NCBI RefSeq assembly: GCF_031458395.1
Contig: NZ_JAVDYJ010000001.1
Span: 2,108,001-2,172,000, forward strand
Origin: Enteractinococcus fodinae
Lineage (GTDB): Bacteria; Actinomycetota; Actinomycetes; Actinomycetales; Micrococcaceae
Length of the DNA stretch: 64,000 bases
Direction: 5' to 3'
Part shown: positions 13,296-21,276 of the stretch, one piece after another
Layout of the letters: the number at the start of each line of letters is the position of its first letter
How positions within the stretch are numbered: position 1 is the stretch's first letter
Notes under the pieces: generated by a model
Database searches by the model: none
What the model saw: the letters and a program-made list of their open reading frames with translations, nothing else
What the model was told of the DNA's origin: nothing
Program-made: the position numbers and the translations under genes

Positions 13296-14375
13296 CTACT
13301 CGGTATCATCGCCTGTCTCGGCGTCATCTTCAGTGGCGGTTTCTTCTTCGGTAGCGGCGTCGTCGCCCTCTTCACCGACGATATTGGCTTCGTCAACCAT
13401 ATCCTGTGGGATTTCGACGCCCATCTGTTCAGCAGCGTCCAGGTTGAAGGTGTACTCCAGTGCGTCTGGATCAGCCAGGCTTGGTGGCGTATCCGCCAAT
13501 TCAGCCTCACCGGTGATCAAAGACAACACCATCTCACCAGCTTGACGACCGTGTTCGTAGTAGTTCAGACCATACGTGCCGATGGTGCCGCGTTCTACGG
13601 AGTCGGATTCAGCAGCAAATACTGGAATCTGGTTATCGATGCCGTATGAAATAACGGTTTCCAAACCAGAGACCACAGTGTTGTCCGTGGGCACGTAGAT
13701 CGCGTCAACGTTACTGAAGGACTCCACACCCTGGGCAACCTCGGAAGTGTTCGTCACCGCGACCTCTTGGATTTCAAACCCGAGCTCCTCGGCCGCGTCT
13801 TGGGCTGCCTCAACTTGGACCACCGAGTTCGATTCAGCCGACGAGTATGGAATACCGATGACTTCGACGTCTCCGACGACATCAAGGATCAACTGCAGTT
13901 GTTCGTCGACGGGGTTCATATCCGAAACGCCGGTGATGTTGTCTCCGGGTGTGTCCCAGTCTGGCACGAGGCCAGCATCGACCGGGTCAGTAACCGCGGA
14001 GAACACGACCGGGGTGTCTTCGATGGTGGTAGCAGCCGCAATGGCAACGGGGGTAGCGATCGGTACCACGGCGTCCAGGTCACCGTCGCCAGCAAATCCA
14101 CCGACTACGTTGTTCATGGTGGCTTGGTCCGCCTGAGCGTTTTGCTCTTCGACCTCTATGTCGTGGTCAGATTCTTCGAGGACATCTTTGATGCCTTGGG
14201 CGGTGGCATCCAATGATGGGTGCGAAACATATTGGGCGATGCCAACTTTGTAGCTTTCGCCTTCTGCTTCACCGCCGCCTCCGCCGTTGCCACCGTCATC
14301 TCCGCCACAGGCGGTGAGCAGCAGGCCCAGGGTCGCCGAGGTCGCGACTGTTTTTAGCAGGGTAGTTCGCTTCAT
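13296..14375 (-). CDS. ABC transporter substrate-binding lipoprotein (ABC_sub_bind family)
   Basis: A 359-residue exported lipoprotein. The lipobox LLTACGGDDGG puts the acylated Cys at about residue 23, followed by a Gly-rich linker. The mature part has the two-lobed PF04392 pattern: YKVGIAQYVSHPSLDATAQG, PIATPVAIAAATTIEDTPVVFSAVTDPVDAGLV, IYVPTDNTVVSGLETVISYG and GTYGLNYYEHGRQAGEM. This matches TrpX and relatives that bind aromatic amino acids or other small solutes. The last 30 residues are an unusual Glu/Asp/Thr tail. First gene of the importer operon. Confidence 0.9.
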   Translation of the reverse strand: MKRTTLLKTVATSATLGLLLTACGGDDGGNGGGGGEAEGESYKVGIAQYVSHPSLDATAQGIKDVLEESDHDIEVEEQNAQADQATMNNVVGGFAGDGDLDAVVPIATPVAIAAATTIEDTPVVFSAVTDPVDAGLVPDWDTPGDNITGVSDMNPVDEQLQLILDVVGDVEVIGIPYSSAESNSVVQVEAAQDAAEELGFEIQEVAVTNTSEVAQGVESFSNVDAIYVPTDNTVVSGLETVISYGIDNQIPVFAAESDSVERGTIGTYGLNYYEHGRQAGEMVLSLITGEAELADTPPSLADPDALEYTFNLDAAEQMGVEIPQDMVDEANIVGEEGDDAATEEETATEDDAETGDDTE

Positions 14376-14437
14376 GTGTTACTCCAACTCTTGACTGATG
14401 TGAGCGATAGATTGTGTCCCACGTTACAAACGTGAGC

Positions 14438-15370
14438 TTAGTCAATCTTATGCCGAAGTCGCGCAATTTCGTAGAGGGTAATTCCAGCGGCCAGGGATGC
14501 GTTCAAAGATTCCAGCTGCGAAGAGATCGGAATCGATACGATTTGGTCTACTGTCTCGCTGATCAGGCGCGATAGTCCGGCCCCCTCAGCGCCGACGACG
14601 ACACACAGCGGCTCGGTCGCCAGCGGCAAACCGGGCAGTGATTGGTCACCGTCACCGTCCAAACCGATCGTGAAGATTCCGGCTTTTTTATATTCGGTCA
14701 GCGCGTTGTTGAGGTTGGTGACTTGTCCGACCGGGACTCGAGCGGCTGCACCCGCGGAGGTTTTCCAGACGGTGGCGTTTACTCCGACGGCACGTCGCGT
14801 TGGGATAACTACCGCATCAGCACTGAAGGCGGCTGCCGAACGGAGGATTGCACCTAAATTATGTGGGTCCGTGATGGAATCCAGAGCCACCACCAAGGGC
14901 GGATATTTCCGGTAGCCTTTTTCCCAATCAGCCATTAACTCGGTGACGAGGTCGATGCCGTTTTCGTATTCGTACGGGGGCACCTGCAGGGCGATCCCCT
15001 GGTGCCGGGCATTATCAGTCAAACGCGCCAACTGAACTTCGGACGCTTCAATGACCGGAATGCCGCGGTCGGCTGCCATCCGAACCGAGTTACGGATCCG
15101 ATCGTCCATTTCGACCCCGGCAGCGACGTAGAGCGTGGTGGCCGGGACTTCTGCCTCAAGTGCTTCTACCACCGGGTTCCGGCCAGCGACCGCATCGGCA
15201 GTCCGGTCTGATTTGCGCTGTTTTTGCGCCGGGGGGCGATAGTTCTTGTGCCAGGTCCGCTCGGAAGCCTTAGGGGTTGGCCCCTTGCCTGAGAGTTTTC
15301 GACGGCCTTGACCGCCAGAACCTTTCGATGGGCCCTTCTTTCGTGAAGAGCCGCCGTGACGAGTACTCAT
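14438..15370 (-). CDS. rlmB: 23S rRNA (guanosine-2'-O)-methyltransferase RlmB, TrmH/SpoU family
   Basis: The ATG at 15370 (MSTRHGGSSRKKG) is preceded by AAAGGAC, giving 310 residues; a longer frame upstream runs into cysS and is not supported. The N-terminus is a long Lys/Arg/Gly-rich arm, then the RNA-binding substrate domain (AGRNPVVEALEAEVPATTLYVAAG) and the SPOUT knot with all three motifs: DSITDPHNLGAILRSAAAF, VVVGAEGAGLSRLI and IPISSQLESLNASLAAGI. The enzyme 2'-O-methylates G2251 in the 23S P loop, or the equivalent position. It lies 34 bp after cysS, the usual actinobacterial pairing. Confidence 0.9.
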   Translation of the reverse strand: MSTRHGGSSRKKGPSKGSGGQGRRKLSGKGPTPKASERTWHKNYRPPAQKQRKSDRTADAVAGRNPVVEALEAEVPATTLYVAAGVEMDDRIRNSVRMAADRGIPVIEASEVQLARLTDNARHQGIALQVPPYEYENGIDLVTELMADWEKGYRKYPPLVVALDSITDPHNLGAILRSAAAFSADAVVIPTRRAVGVNATVWKTSAGAAARVPVGQVTNLNNALTEYKKAGIFTIGLDGDGDQSLPGLPLATEPLCVVVGAEGAGLSRLISETVDQIVSIPISSQLESLNASLAAGITLYEIARLRHKID

Positions 15371-15404
15371 ATGCTCGTCCTTTCTATAGTGAAATCTAGT
15401 AGTT

Positions 15405-16847
15405 TTACTCGGTGATCGACCAGGTCGCGCCGTCGGGACCATCTTCAACGATGATGCCTGCCGCAGCCAGCTGGTCACGAATGGCATCGGCTGTTGCCCA
15501 ATCGCGATCCTTACGTGCTTGAGCACGCGCCGCTATTTGGGCTTCGACAAGCTCTTCCAGCGCCCGATACGTTGCGGTGTCTGTGCTGCTGAGGGATTCG
15601 TCTGCCGAGTTGAGCCCCAGGATCTCGACCATGGTGTTGACTTGGCTCAGGTATTGCCGGACATTTTCAGTATCTTGTGCATCCAGCGCCGAGTTCCCAG
15701 CGCGCACCGTGGCATGGAGCACGGCGAGAGCTTCGGGCACGTTCAGATCATCTTCCATCGCGGTGACAAAAGCCTCTGGTGCCTCTGCTCTATCGTCCGG
15801 TTCGGCAACGAGCTTGGCGGCCCGAGCTTGGAACGCTTCAATGCGCTCCAGGGCACTTTGGGCTTCTTTGAGCGCTGCCGGATGATAATCAAGTTGGGAC
15901 CGGTAGTGCGCTTGGCCCAGGAAATACCGCACCGCACCGGGCCGGGCCATGGTCAACATTTGCTCTGGAGAGACCGTGTTGCCAACCGATTTCGACATTT
16001 TTTCGCCTTCGGATGTCACCAGTCCGTTATGCATCCAAAAGTTTGCGAATTTATCTCCGGCCGCAGCGGATTGAGCCAATTCATTTTCATGGTGCGGGAA
16101 TCGTAGATCGAGTCCCCCGCCATGAATATCAAAATGACGTCCCAGGTATTTGGTTGCCATAGCGGAACACTCTATGTGCCAGCCTGGCCGGCCCTCGCCC
16201 CACGGCGCTGTCCAGGACGCTCCGGCAGGATCGGTCGGTTGTTTGGCTTTCCACAGGGCAAAATCTCGCGGATCTTTCTTGCCGCGCACTGGAGCATCTT
16301 CAGCATCTTGCATATTGTCTGCTGATTGATGGGTCAATGCGCCATAGTCCGGCCAGGAGGTCACATCAAAATAGACATCTGCAGACCCATCAAGTGCTTG
16401 ATATGCGTGGCCGGTGTCGAGCAATCGCTGAATGAGCTCGATCATTTCAGGGATATGCCCGGTAGCACGGGGTTCGTATGTGGGACGACGCACCCCGAGT
16501 GCAGCGTAAGCCTGTGCAAATGCATTTTCGAAGCGGTAGGCAAGCGCCCACCACTGCTCTCGAGCCGGGTAGTCCTCGGTAGCAGTAAAGTCCGGCGCGA
16601 ACGACTCGGCAGAGCGAGACAAGATTTTATCGTCGACGTCGGTCACATTACGCACCAGTGTCACTTTGTGCCCGGCGTATCCTAACCAGCGAACGAGGAT
16701 ATCGAAGACCACGGCCGAACGGATATGACCCACGTGCGGCCTACCTTGTACCGTTGCGCCACAGTAATAAATGGCGACCTCGCCGTCGTTGATTGGCTGA
16801 AAGTCCCGGATGGCCCCGGCGGCAGTATCATAAAATCGTTGTCCCAC
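15405..16847 (-). CDS. cysS: cysteinyl-tRNA synthetase
   Basis: A 480-residue class I synthetase. The zinc-binding Cys is in [15 protein letters not shown], which also contains the HIGH-type motif. Further zinc ligands lie in WHIECSAM and [11 protein letters not shown], and KMSKSVGN is the KMSKS loop. A DALR-type helical domain follows (about 360-480). It charges tRNA-Cys. The start is GTG at 16847. A -10-like TAAAAT sits eight bases before it and no Shine-Dalgarno is seen, so the mRNA may be leaderless. rlmB follows in the same operon. Confidence 0.96.
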   Translation of the reverse strand: MGQRFYDTAAGAIRDFQPINDGEVAIYYCGATVQGRPHVGHIRSAVVFDILVRWLGYAGHKVTLVRNVTDVDDKILSRSAESFAPDFTATEDYPAREQWWALAYRFENAFAQAYAALGVRRPTYEPRATGHIPEMIELIQRLLDTGHAYQALDGSADVYFDVTSWPDYGALTHQSADNMQDAEDAPVRGKKDPRDFALWKAKQPTDPAGASWTAPWGEGRPGWHIECSAMATKYLGRHFDIHGGGLDLRFPHHENELAQSAAAGDKFANFWMHNGLVTSEGEKMSKSVGNTVSPEQMLTMARPGAVRYFLGQAHYRSQLDYHPAALKEAQSALERIEAFQARAAKLVAEPDDRAEAPEAFVTAMEDDLNVPEALAVLHATVRAGNSALDAQDTENVRQYLSQVNTMVEILGLNSADESLSSTDTATYRALEELVEAQIAARAQARKDRDWATADAIRDQLAAAGIIVEDGPDGATWSITE

Positions 16848-16855
16848 GCTGCCTG

Positions 16856-16861
16856 ATTTTA
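16856..16861 (-). promoter_or_regulatory. candidate -10 box of a leaderless cysS transcript
   Basis: TAAAAT on the minus strand, with eight bases between it and the GTG start codon. A transcription start at or next to the G of GTG would leave no leader. No good -35 box is visible. Confidence 0.4.
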
Positions 16862-17089
16862 GCCCAGTGGGCTGACTTCGAGGTAATCTGTCCCACCCGA
16901 ACGGGCGTGGTCAGTCCTACTCCCGGTCGAGACCCAGTTCGAATGCGAGATATGTTGTCGTAAAGTAGTCGCTATTTCTTCAAATACGATAACCTCGTGA
17001 TTGAAGCTTCTTGCATCGACCGTGCGTATGCGCCCGCTGCAAGGTATACATCACCTCTAGCGCACCTTATTTTTACGAGGAGAACCATC

Positions 17090-17641
17090 GTGAAGGTCAA
17101 CACAACTCGCCGGAACGCATTTGCCGGCTTGGCATTGGCTGCCATCTTGGGCACCACCGGTTGCTCTTATATCAACCCACAGGCAACGACGTTCGAGTAT
17201 GCACCCTCCGACGGAACGCAAACCACCGTGTATGCGGACGAGGAAACTTACCTCGGCGGTTTTGTCGAATTCGTAAATATCGGTGTCGTCACTCCAGACG
17301 CAAATGAGCCCGGTCGCGTATTTGGCACCATCCACAACAAGTCGGACAGCAGCGAAGATGTGGAACTGGAGATTAACAACAATACGCTCGAGTTCAGCCT
17401 GGATGCCGGCGAAGCACTGATGCTCGAAGAAGAAGACCTCGTCCTGGATACGGTCGGTACCGAGCCGGGCGGATTGGCCCCTGCCACCGCCAGCGCTTTC
17501 GGGAACTCCGTAGAGTTCACCGCGGCGGTTCTGCCACCGCGCTTGGAGCAGTACCGTGAGTTCTACCCCGGCGATGTTGACGTAGAAGAGCAGCGGGAAC
17601 ATCTCTACGACTTCCAGGGTCAGTACCACCGCGATGAGTAA
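17090..17641 (+). CDS. exported lipoprotein of unknown function
   Basis: A 183-residue protein from the GTG at 17090, preceded by GAGGAG at a good distance; upstream in-frame codons lack support. The signal peptide (NTTRRNAFAGLALAAILGTTGC) ends in a lipobox with Cys at about residue 24. The mature part is beta-rich and acidic (EEEDLVLDTVG, EFYPGDVDVEEQREHLYDFQ). It resembles small actinobacterial DNA-modification/repair-radical SAM-neighbour lipoproteins only in layout; I cannot name a family. It is monocistronic, between divergent cysS and a strong bidirectional terminator. Confidence 0.75.
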   Translation: MKVNTTRRNAFAGLALAAILGTTGCSYINPQATTFEYAPSDGTQTTVYADEETYLGGFVEFVNIGVVTPDANEPGRVFGTIHNKSDSSEDVELEINNNTLEFSLDAGEALMLEEEDLVLDTVGTEPGGLAPATASAFGNSVEFTAAVLPPRLEQYREFYPGDVDVEEQREHLYDFQGQYHRDE

Positions 17642-17651
17642 ACGCTAGGTT

Positions 17652-17699
17652 TTAAAGCACTGAGGGCCGGTCCATTTGGACCGGCCCTCAGTGCTTTAA
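17652..17699. terminator. bidirectional terminator between the lipoprotein gene and regX3
   Basis: A perfect 22-bp stem (17652-17673 with 17678-17699) and an ATTT loop, lying between two convergent genes. Short T and A runs at the stem base serve both strands. Confidence 0.9.
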
Positions 17700-17705
17700 C
17701 CCGTT

Positions 17706-18389
17706 TTACGAGTTTTCGAATTTATAGCCCAGCCCACGCACTGTCATCAAATAACGCGGTGACGATGGGTCAGGTTCGATCTTGGAACGCAGCCGTTTAA
17801 TATGAACGTCCAAGGTCTTCGTATCGCCCACATAGCCTGGACCCCATACTCGGTCGATGAGCTGACCGCGGGTCATGACTCGCCCAGCGTTGCGCAACAA
17901 CATCTCGAGCAAGTCGAATTCTTTGAGCGGCATCGTGACTTCTCTGCCTTCTACAGAGACCACATGTCGTTCCACATCCATCCGGACCGGACCGGCCGCC
18001 ACAGTGTCAGGAATCAGTTCCTCTGATTCAGCATTACGGCGCATGACCGCCCGTATACGGGCGATGAGCTCGCGGGCAGAATACGGCTTCGTGACATAGT
18101 CATCGGCCCCAAGTTCTAAGCCGACAACTTTATCGACCTCTCCGTCCTTAGCGGTCAGCATGATGACCGGAACTTGCGACTCTTGCCGAATCTGCCGGAT
18201 CACATCGGTCCCGGGCTGGCCGGGGAGCATCAGATCCAACAGCACTAGATCAGCGCCGTTGCGGTCGAATTCTTCTACGGCTTCAAGGCCGTCTTCAACG
18301 ACGGTGACCTCATACCCTTCCCGTTGTAGCAAGTACGACAGCGGGTCGGAGATCGAAGGTTCGTCTTCAACGACGAGAATCCGAGTCAT
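17706..18389 (-). CDS. regX3: two-component response regulator RegX3
   Basis: A 227-residue OmpR/PhoB-type regulator. The receiver domain (1-120) has the acidic pair in VVEDEPS, the phosphoacceptor Asp in ADLVLLDLMLPG, Thr in VIMLTAKD and Lys in DYVTKPYSARE. A winged helix (about 135-227) ends in LMTVRGLGYKFENS. The neighbouring kinase and divergent phoU identify it as RegX3 of the SenX3-RegX3 phosphate-sensing system, which activates high-affinity phosphate uptake genes. Its ATG overlaps the kinase stop codon by one base. Confidence 0.92.
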   Translation of the reverse strand: MTRILVVEDEPSISDPLSYLLQREGYEVTVVEDGLEAVEEFDRNGADLVLLDLMLPGQPGTDVIRQIRQESQVPVIMLTAKDGEVDKVVGLELGADDYVTKPYSARELIARIRAVMRRNAESEELIPDTVAAGPVRMDVERHVVSVEGREVTMPLKEFDLLEMLLRNAGRVMTRGQLIDRVWGPGYVGDTKTLDVHIKRLRSKIEPDPSSPRYLMTVRGLGYKFENS

Positions 18390-19633
18390 CAGTGTTTTCC
18401 TTTCCCTTCACCAGGGTTGTGTGAATGTGAGGTGTGGCCCACGGTTTTCATATCCAGTTCCGTTCCTTCAGTGGCGGCTTCGTGTGCTTCGGGGTCTAGA
18501 GCTGGCAGTCGAATGAGGAAGGTTGACCCCTCGTCAACGACCGATTCCACCATGACTTCCCCGCCGTGATTGGAGACGGTATGTTTGACGATGCTCAGCC
18601 CGAGCCCGGTGCCACCGGTGGCACGGGAGCGGGCCGAATCGACGCGATAAAATCTTTCAAAAATCCGTTCCCGGTCTTCTTCAGCGATACCGGCACCCTG
18701 GTCACTGACTGCAATATGGACGACATCGTCGTGTTTGGTGACTTCTACCCACACGGTGGAACCGTCGGGAGAGTACGTCACAGCATTGTCAATGAGGTTG
18801 CGGATAGCCGCCATGAGCTGATCGTAGTCACCATAAACGGACAGCGGCTCGGGGGTACGGCTGTGAATAGTCACGTCGCGGGCCGCAGCTTCGGTCCGAA
18901 CCCGGTCAATGGCCTCCGACACGAGCTTGGTGATATCGAGTGGCCTGGCCGTTTCAACAATGTCACGACCTTGCAGCCGTGAAAGTGAAATGACGTCTTG
19001 GACCAGCGCACTGAGTCGGACCGATTCAATGGACAGCCGATTGGCGAAGTGGCGTACAGCCGCGGGGTCGTCGGCGGCGTCTTCAATGGCTTCAGCAAGC
19101 AGGCTCATTGCCCCCACCGGGGTTTTGAGCTCGTGCGAGACGTTTGCGACGAAGTCATGGCGGATGGCTTCGGTACGGTGTTGTTGTGACCGGTCTTCGG
19201 CCATAATGACGATGTACTGATCGCCAATCGAGGTGGCACGCAAGTGGACTATCCATTGGCCCTGGGTGGGCGATACGGCCGGAATCTCGAAACGGTAGTC
19301 ATACAGCTGGCCGGCGGTTCGAACCCGGGAGGTCAGTTCCGCTAACTGTTTATGCCCCAGCTGATTCCCCCGGACCAGACCGAATGCATATGCCGAAGGA
19401 TTAGCTCGCACCACGGTGTCTGCGACATCAACAATCACATAGGCTTGGCCAACCACCGCGAGCACATCCAAGGCGCCTTCCGGGATGGACTGCTCATGAT
19501 CTGCCAGGCGTTCGATCCTTGAGCGCGACGAAATACGGAAGGCAACCATTGCGCCGACCGTGACGATCACACCGGCTAGTCCAAACAAGACTGCCACTGA
19601 AACTAGACTCTCCACAGTTGTAACAGTACCCAT
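18389..19633 (-). CDS. senX3: sensor histidine kinase SenX3
   Basis: About 414 residues from the ATG at 19633; an ATG at 19666 would add 11. One N-terminal membrane helix (VSVAVLFGLAGVIVTVGAMVAF) is followed by a PAS-like domain (about 60-150), the HisKA dimerisation motif RHDFVANVSHELKTPVGAM with the phospho-His, and the HATPase boxes (NLIDNAVTYSPDG, VSDQGAGIAEEDRERIFERF, GTGLGLSIVKH). The short extracytoplasmic part fits SenX3, which senses phosphate via PhoU and the Pst transporter rather than directly. It sits upstream of regX3 and is divergent from phoU. Confidence 0.92.
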   Translation of the reverse strand: MGTVTTVESLVSVAVLFGLAGVIVTVGAMVAFRISSRSRIERLADHEQSIPEGALDVLAVVGQAYVIVDVADTVVRANPSAYAFGLVRGNQLGHKQLAELTSRVRTAGQLYDYRFEIPAVSPTQGQWIVHLRATSIGDQYIVIMAEDRSQQHRTEAIRHDFVANVSHELKTPVGAMSLLAEAIEDAADDPAAVRHFANRLSIESVRLSALVQDVISLSRLQGRDIVETARPLDITKLVSEAIDRVRTEAAARDVTIHSRTPEPLSVYGDYDQLMAAIRNLIDNAVTYSPDGSTVWVEVTKHDDVVHIAVSDQGAGIAEEDRERIFERFYRVDSARSRATGGTGLGLSIVKHTVSNHGGEVMVESVVDEGSTFLIRLPALDPEAHEAATEGTELDMKTVGHTSHSHNPGEGKGKH

Positions 19634-19793
19634 ACTTTGGCCAACGCGTTGGCCGATTTTCATCATTTGGGTCCCAATACACTGATTTGTCTGGCAGAAT
19701 TCACTCCTCGTTTACTTTGCTCCGAAACAGTAGACAGCGTTGGCCGAGTATATTGGCCTGCAACCAATCACCGTATCTACGAGGACACATCAC

Positions 19794-20450
19794 ATGCGCA
19801 AACTCTTTATGGCCGAGATGGAGGCCGTCGGCGACGATCTCGTCGAGATGGCCACCTTAGTGAATCGGGCTATGAAGCAAGCACGGGTCGCACTGGAGAG
19901 CCGGGACACCGGACTGGCTGAGACCGTCATCCTTCAGGACGCTCGCATCGACTACCTCCAAAACACCCTCGATGAACGCACCATTGAATTGCTGTTGTTG
20001 CAAAACCCGGTAGCCACCGACCTTCGCCTGTTGATTGCTGCGTTGCGCGTCTCGTCCTCTATGGAGCGCATGGGTGATTTAGCTCGCCACGTGGCAGCAC
20101 TGGTGCGGCTGCGCTACCCAAATTCCGTCATTCCGGATGAGAGTCGCGCAGAAGTCGAAGAAATGGCGGAGCTGACGGTTTCGGTTGGTGAGCATCTGCA
20201 GCGCCTGATGACCAGCTATGACCTGGTTGAAGGACGCGAGATCGTCAAGCTGAACAACGACATTGATATATTGCACTCGCAGATTATGCAAAACGTCACC
20301 GAGGGCTCCTGGAACCTTTCTGGTCCACAAGCCCAAGATTTAACGCTCTTGGTCATGCGGTTAGAACGTTTCGGCGATCATGGGGTCTCCATCAGCCGCA
20401 AGATTGCCTATCTGGTGACGGGTGAATGGGAGCCTCCCGCCATGCCCTAG
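19794..20450 (+). CDS. phoU: phosphate uptake regulator PhoU
   Basis: The start at 19794 (MRKLFMAEMEAVGDDLVEMA) has a GAGGA about 12 bases upstream and gives 218 residues, the usual PhoU length; an upstream ATG at 19740 lies outside the family's N-terminus. Two homologous three-helix bundles are visible, with the metal-binding E-x-x-x-D-type blocks ERMGDLARHVA and ERFGDHGVSISRKIAYL. PhoU connects Pst transporter activity to SenX3 and represses the Pho response when phosphate is plentiful. It converges with pabC, 13 bp between stops. Confidence 0.93.
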   Translation: MRKLFMAEMEAVGDDLVEMATLVNRAMKQARVALESRDTGLAETVILQDARIDYLQNTLDERTIELLLLQNPVATDLRLLIAALRVSSSMERMGDLARHVAALVRLRYPNSVIPDESRAEVEEMAELTVSVGEHLQRLMTSYDLVEGREIVKLNNDIDILHSQIMQNVTEGSWNLSGPQAQDLTLLVMRLERFGDHGVSISRKIAYLVTGEWEPPAMP

Positions 20451-20463
20451 TGAGCCCTCGCGG

Positions 20464-21276
20464 TTATGAGACAAAGCGTTTCCACCAGGCCGTTTGCCAT
20501 GCGGCAGTGTCGGGATGGGAGACAAGATGTGTTTCTCCGCTGGCACCACTGATAGTGGTGACGGGAGAAATGCCGTGCAGCGTATTGGTACACCACACCG
20601 GGTACTCTCCGGAGAGCATCTCGTGGATGGTCACCGGCCGGGTAGTCACCGAAAGACCCAGTGACTTTGCGTGGTGAGCGATACGATGCGCTGAAATCGA
20701 AGCTAACTGTTGAGTCGCCTGGCACAGCACCAAGTCTTGGGGTGTGCGCCAAATCAGCAGTGCACCGGTGGTTGTTTCGATGACGTTGGTGCCGTCATGT
20801 AACACGATATCGTCGGTGGAGGCTTCGGCCACCAGCCCGCGCATCAGGTCAATATCTGGTCCTTTGACCGTAGGCCTGATGCGCGGGTCGGTGTAATCCG
20901 GGACATTCAGCGTTGTGCTGGTTCGGATCTCGGGTGCGCGCCGCACCAGTAAGACCACCCGATAGCCGCCTTGATGGGCCTCGACGCTTATCCGGGGGAA
21001 GAAATCTGTGCCAGGGTACCGCCTTGCGAGGTCTTGAAGTTGCCCTGCAAGGGCCTGTTCGAATGCGGTCACGTCAAGGTTGGGAAGCGTCCCGATGCTC
21101 CGATGTTGGGTGGCCATGCCGACCATAAATCGCGCCAGGTGCTCTTCCAGACCCCATGTCGTCCCGTTGCAGACCCGCCAGGAGTCAGCAACCAAGAGCG
21201 TTGCAGCGGTGCCAGGTTGGATGGGGGTGAACTCCGGATGGTGCCATGCAAATGCCAGCGGCAATGTTTCGTTCAT
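20464..21276 (-). CDS. pabC: aminodeoxychorismate lyase-like class IV PLP enzyme
   Basis: About 270 residues from the ATG at 21276, preceded by GGAGG. The fold type IV (branched-chain aminotransferase-like) enzyme shows DSWRVCNGTTWGLEEHLARF near the N-terminus, the PLP-lysine region KGPDIDLMRGLV and the cofactor-phosphate loop ASTDDIVLHDGTNVIETTTGALLIW. Its ATG overlaps the TGA of the PabB gene (ATGA), so it is translationally coupled to aminodeoxychorismate synthase. This supports release of pyruvate to give p-aminobenzoate for folate. An amino-acid aminotransferase would be the alternative. Confidence 0.82.
   Translation of the reverse strand: MNETLPLAFAWHHPEFTPIQPGTAATLLVADSWRVCNGTTWGLEEHLARFMVGMATQHRSIGTLPNLDVTAFEQALAGQLQDLARRYPGTDFFPRISVEAHQGGYRVVLLVRRAPEIRTSTTLNVPDYTDPRIRPTVKGPDIDLMRGLVAEASTDDIVLHDGTNVIETTTGALLIWRTPQDLVLCQATQQLASISAHRIAHHAKSLGLSVTTRPVTIHEMLSGEYPVWCTNTLHGISPVTTISGASGETHLVSHPDTAAWQTAWWKRFVS

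Noticed and set aside
13218-14216. Rightward frames of up to 149 residues opposite the ABC binding-protein gene.
   Set aside because: Antisense shadows; the leftward frame has a clear lipobox and family motifs.
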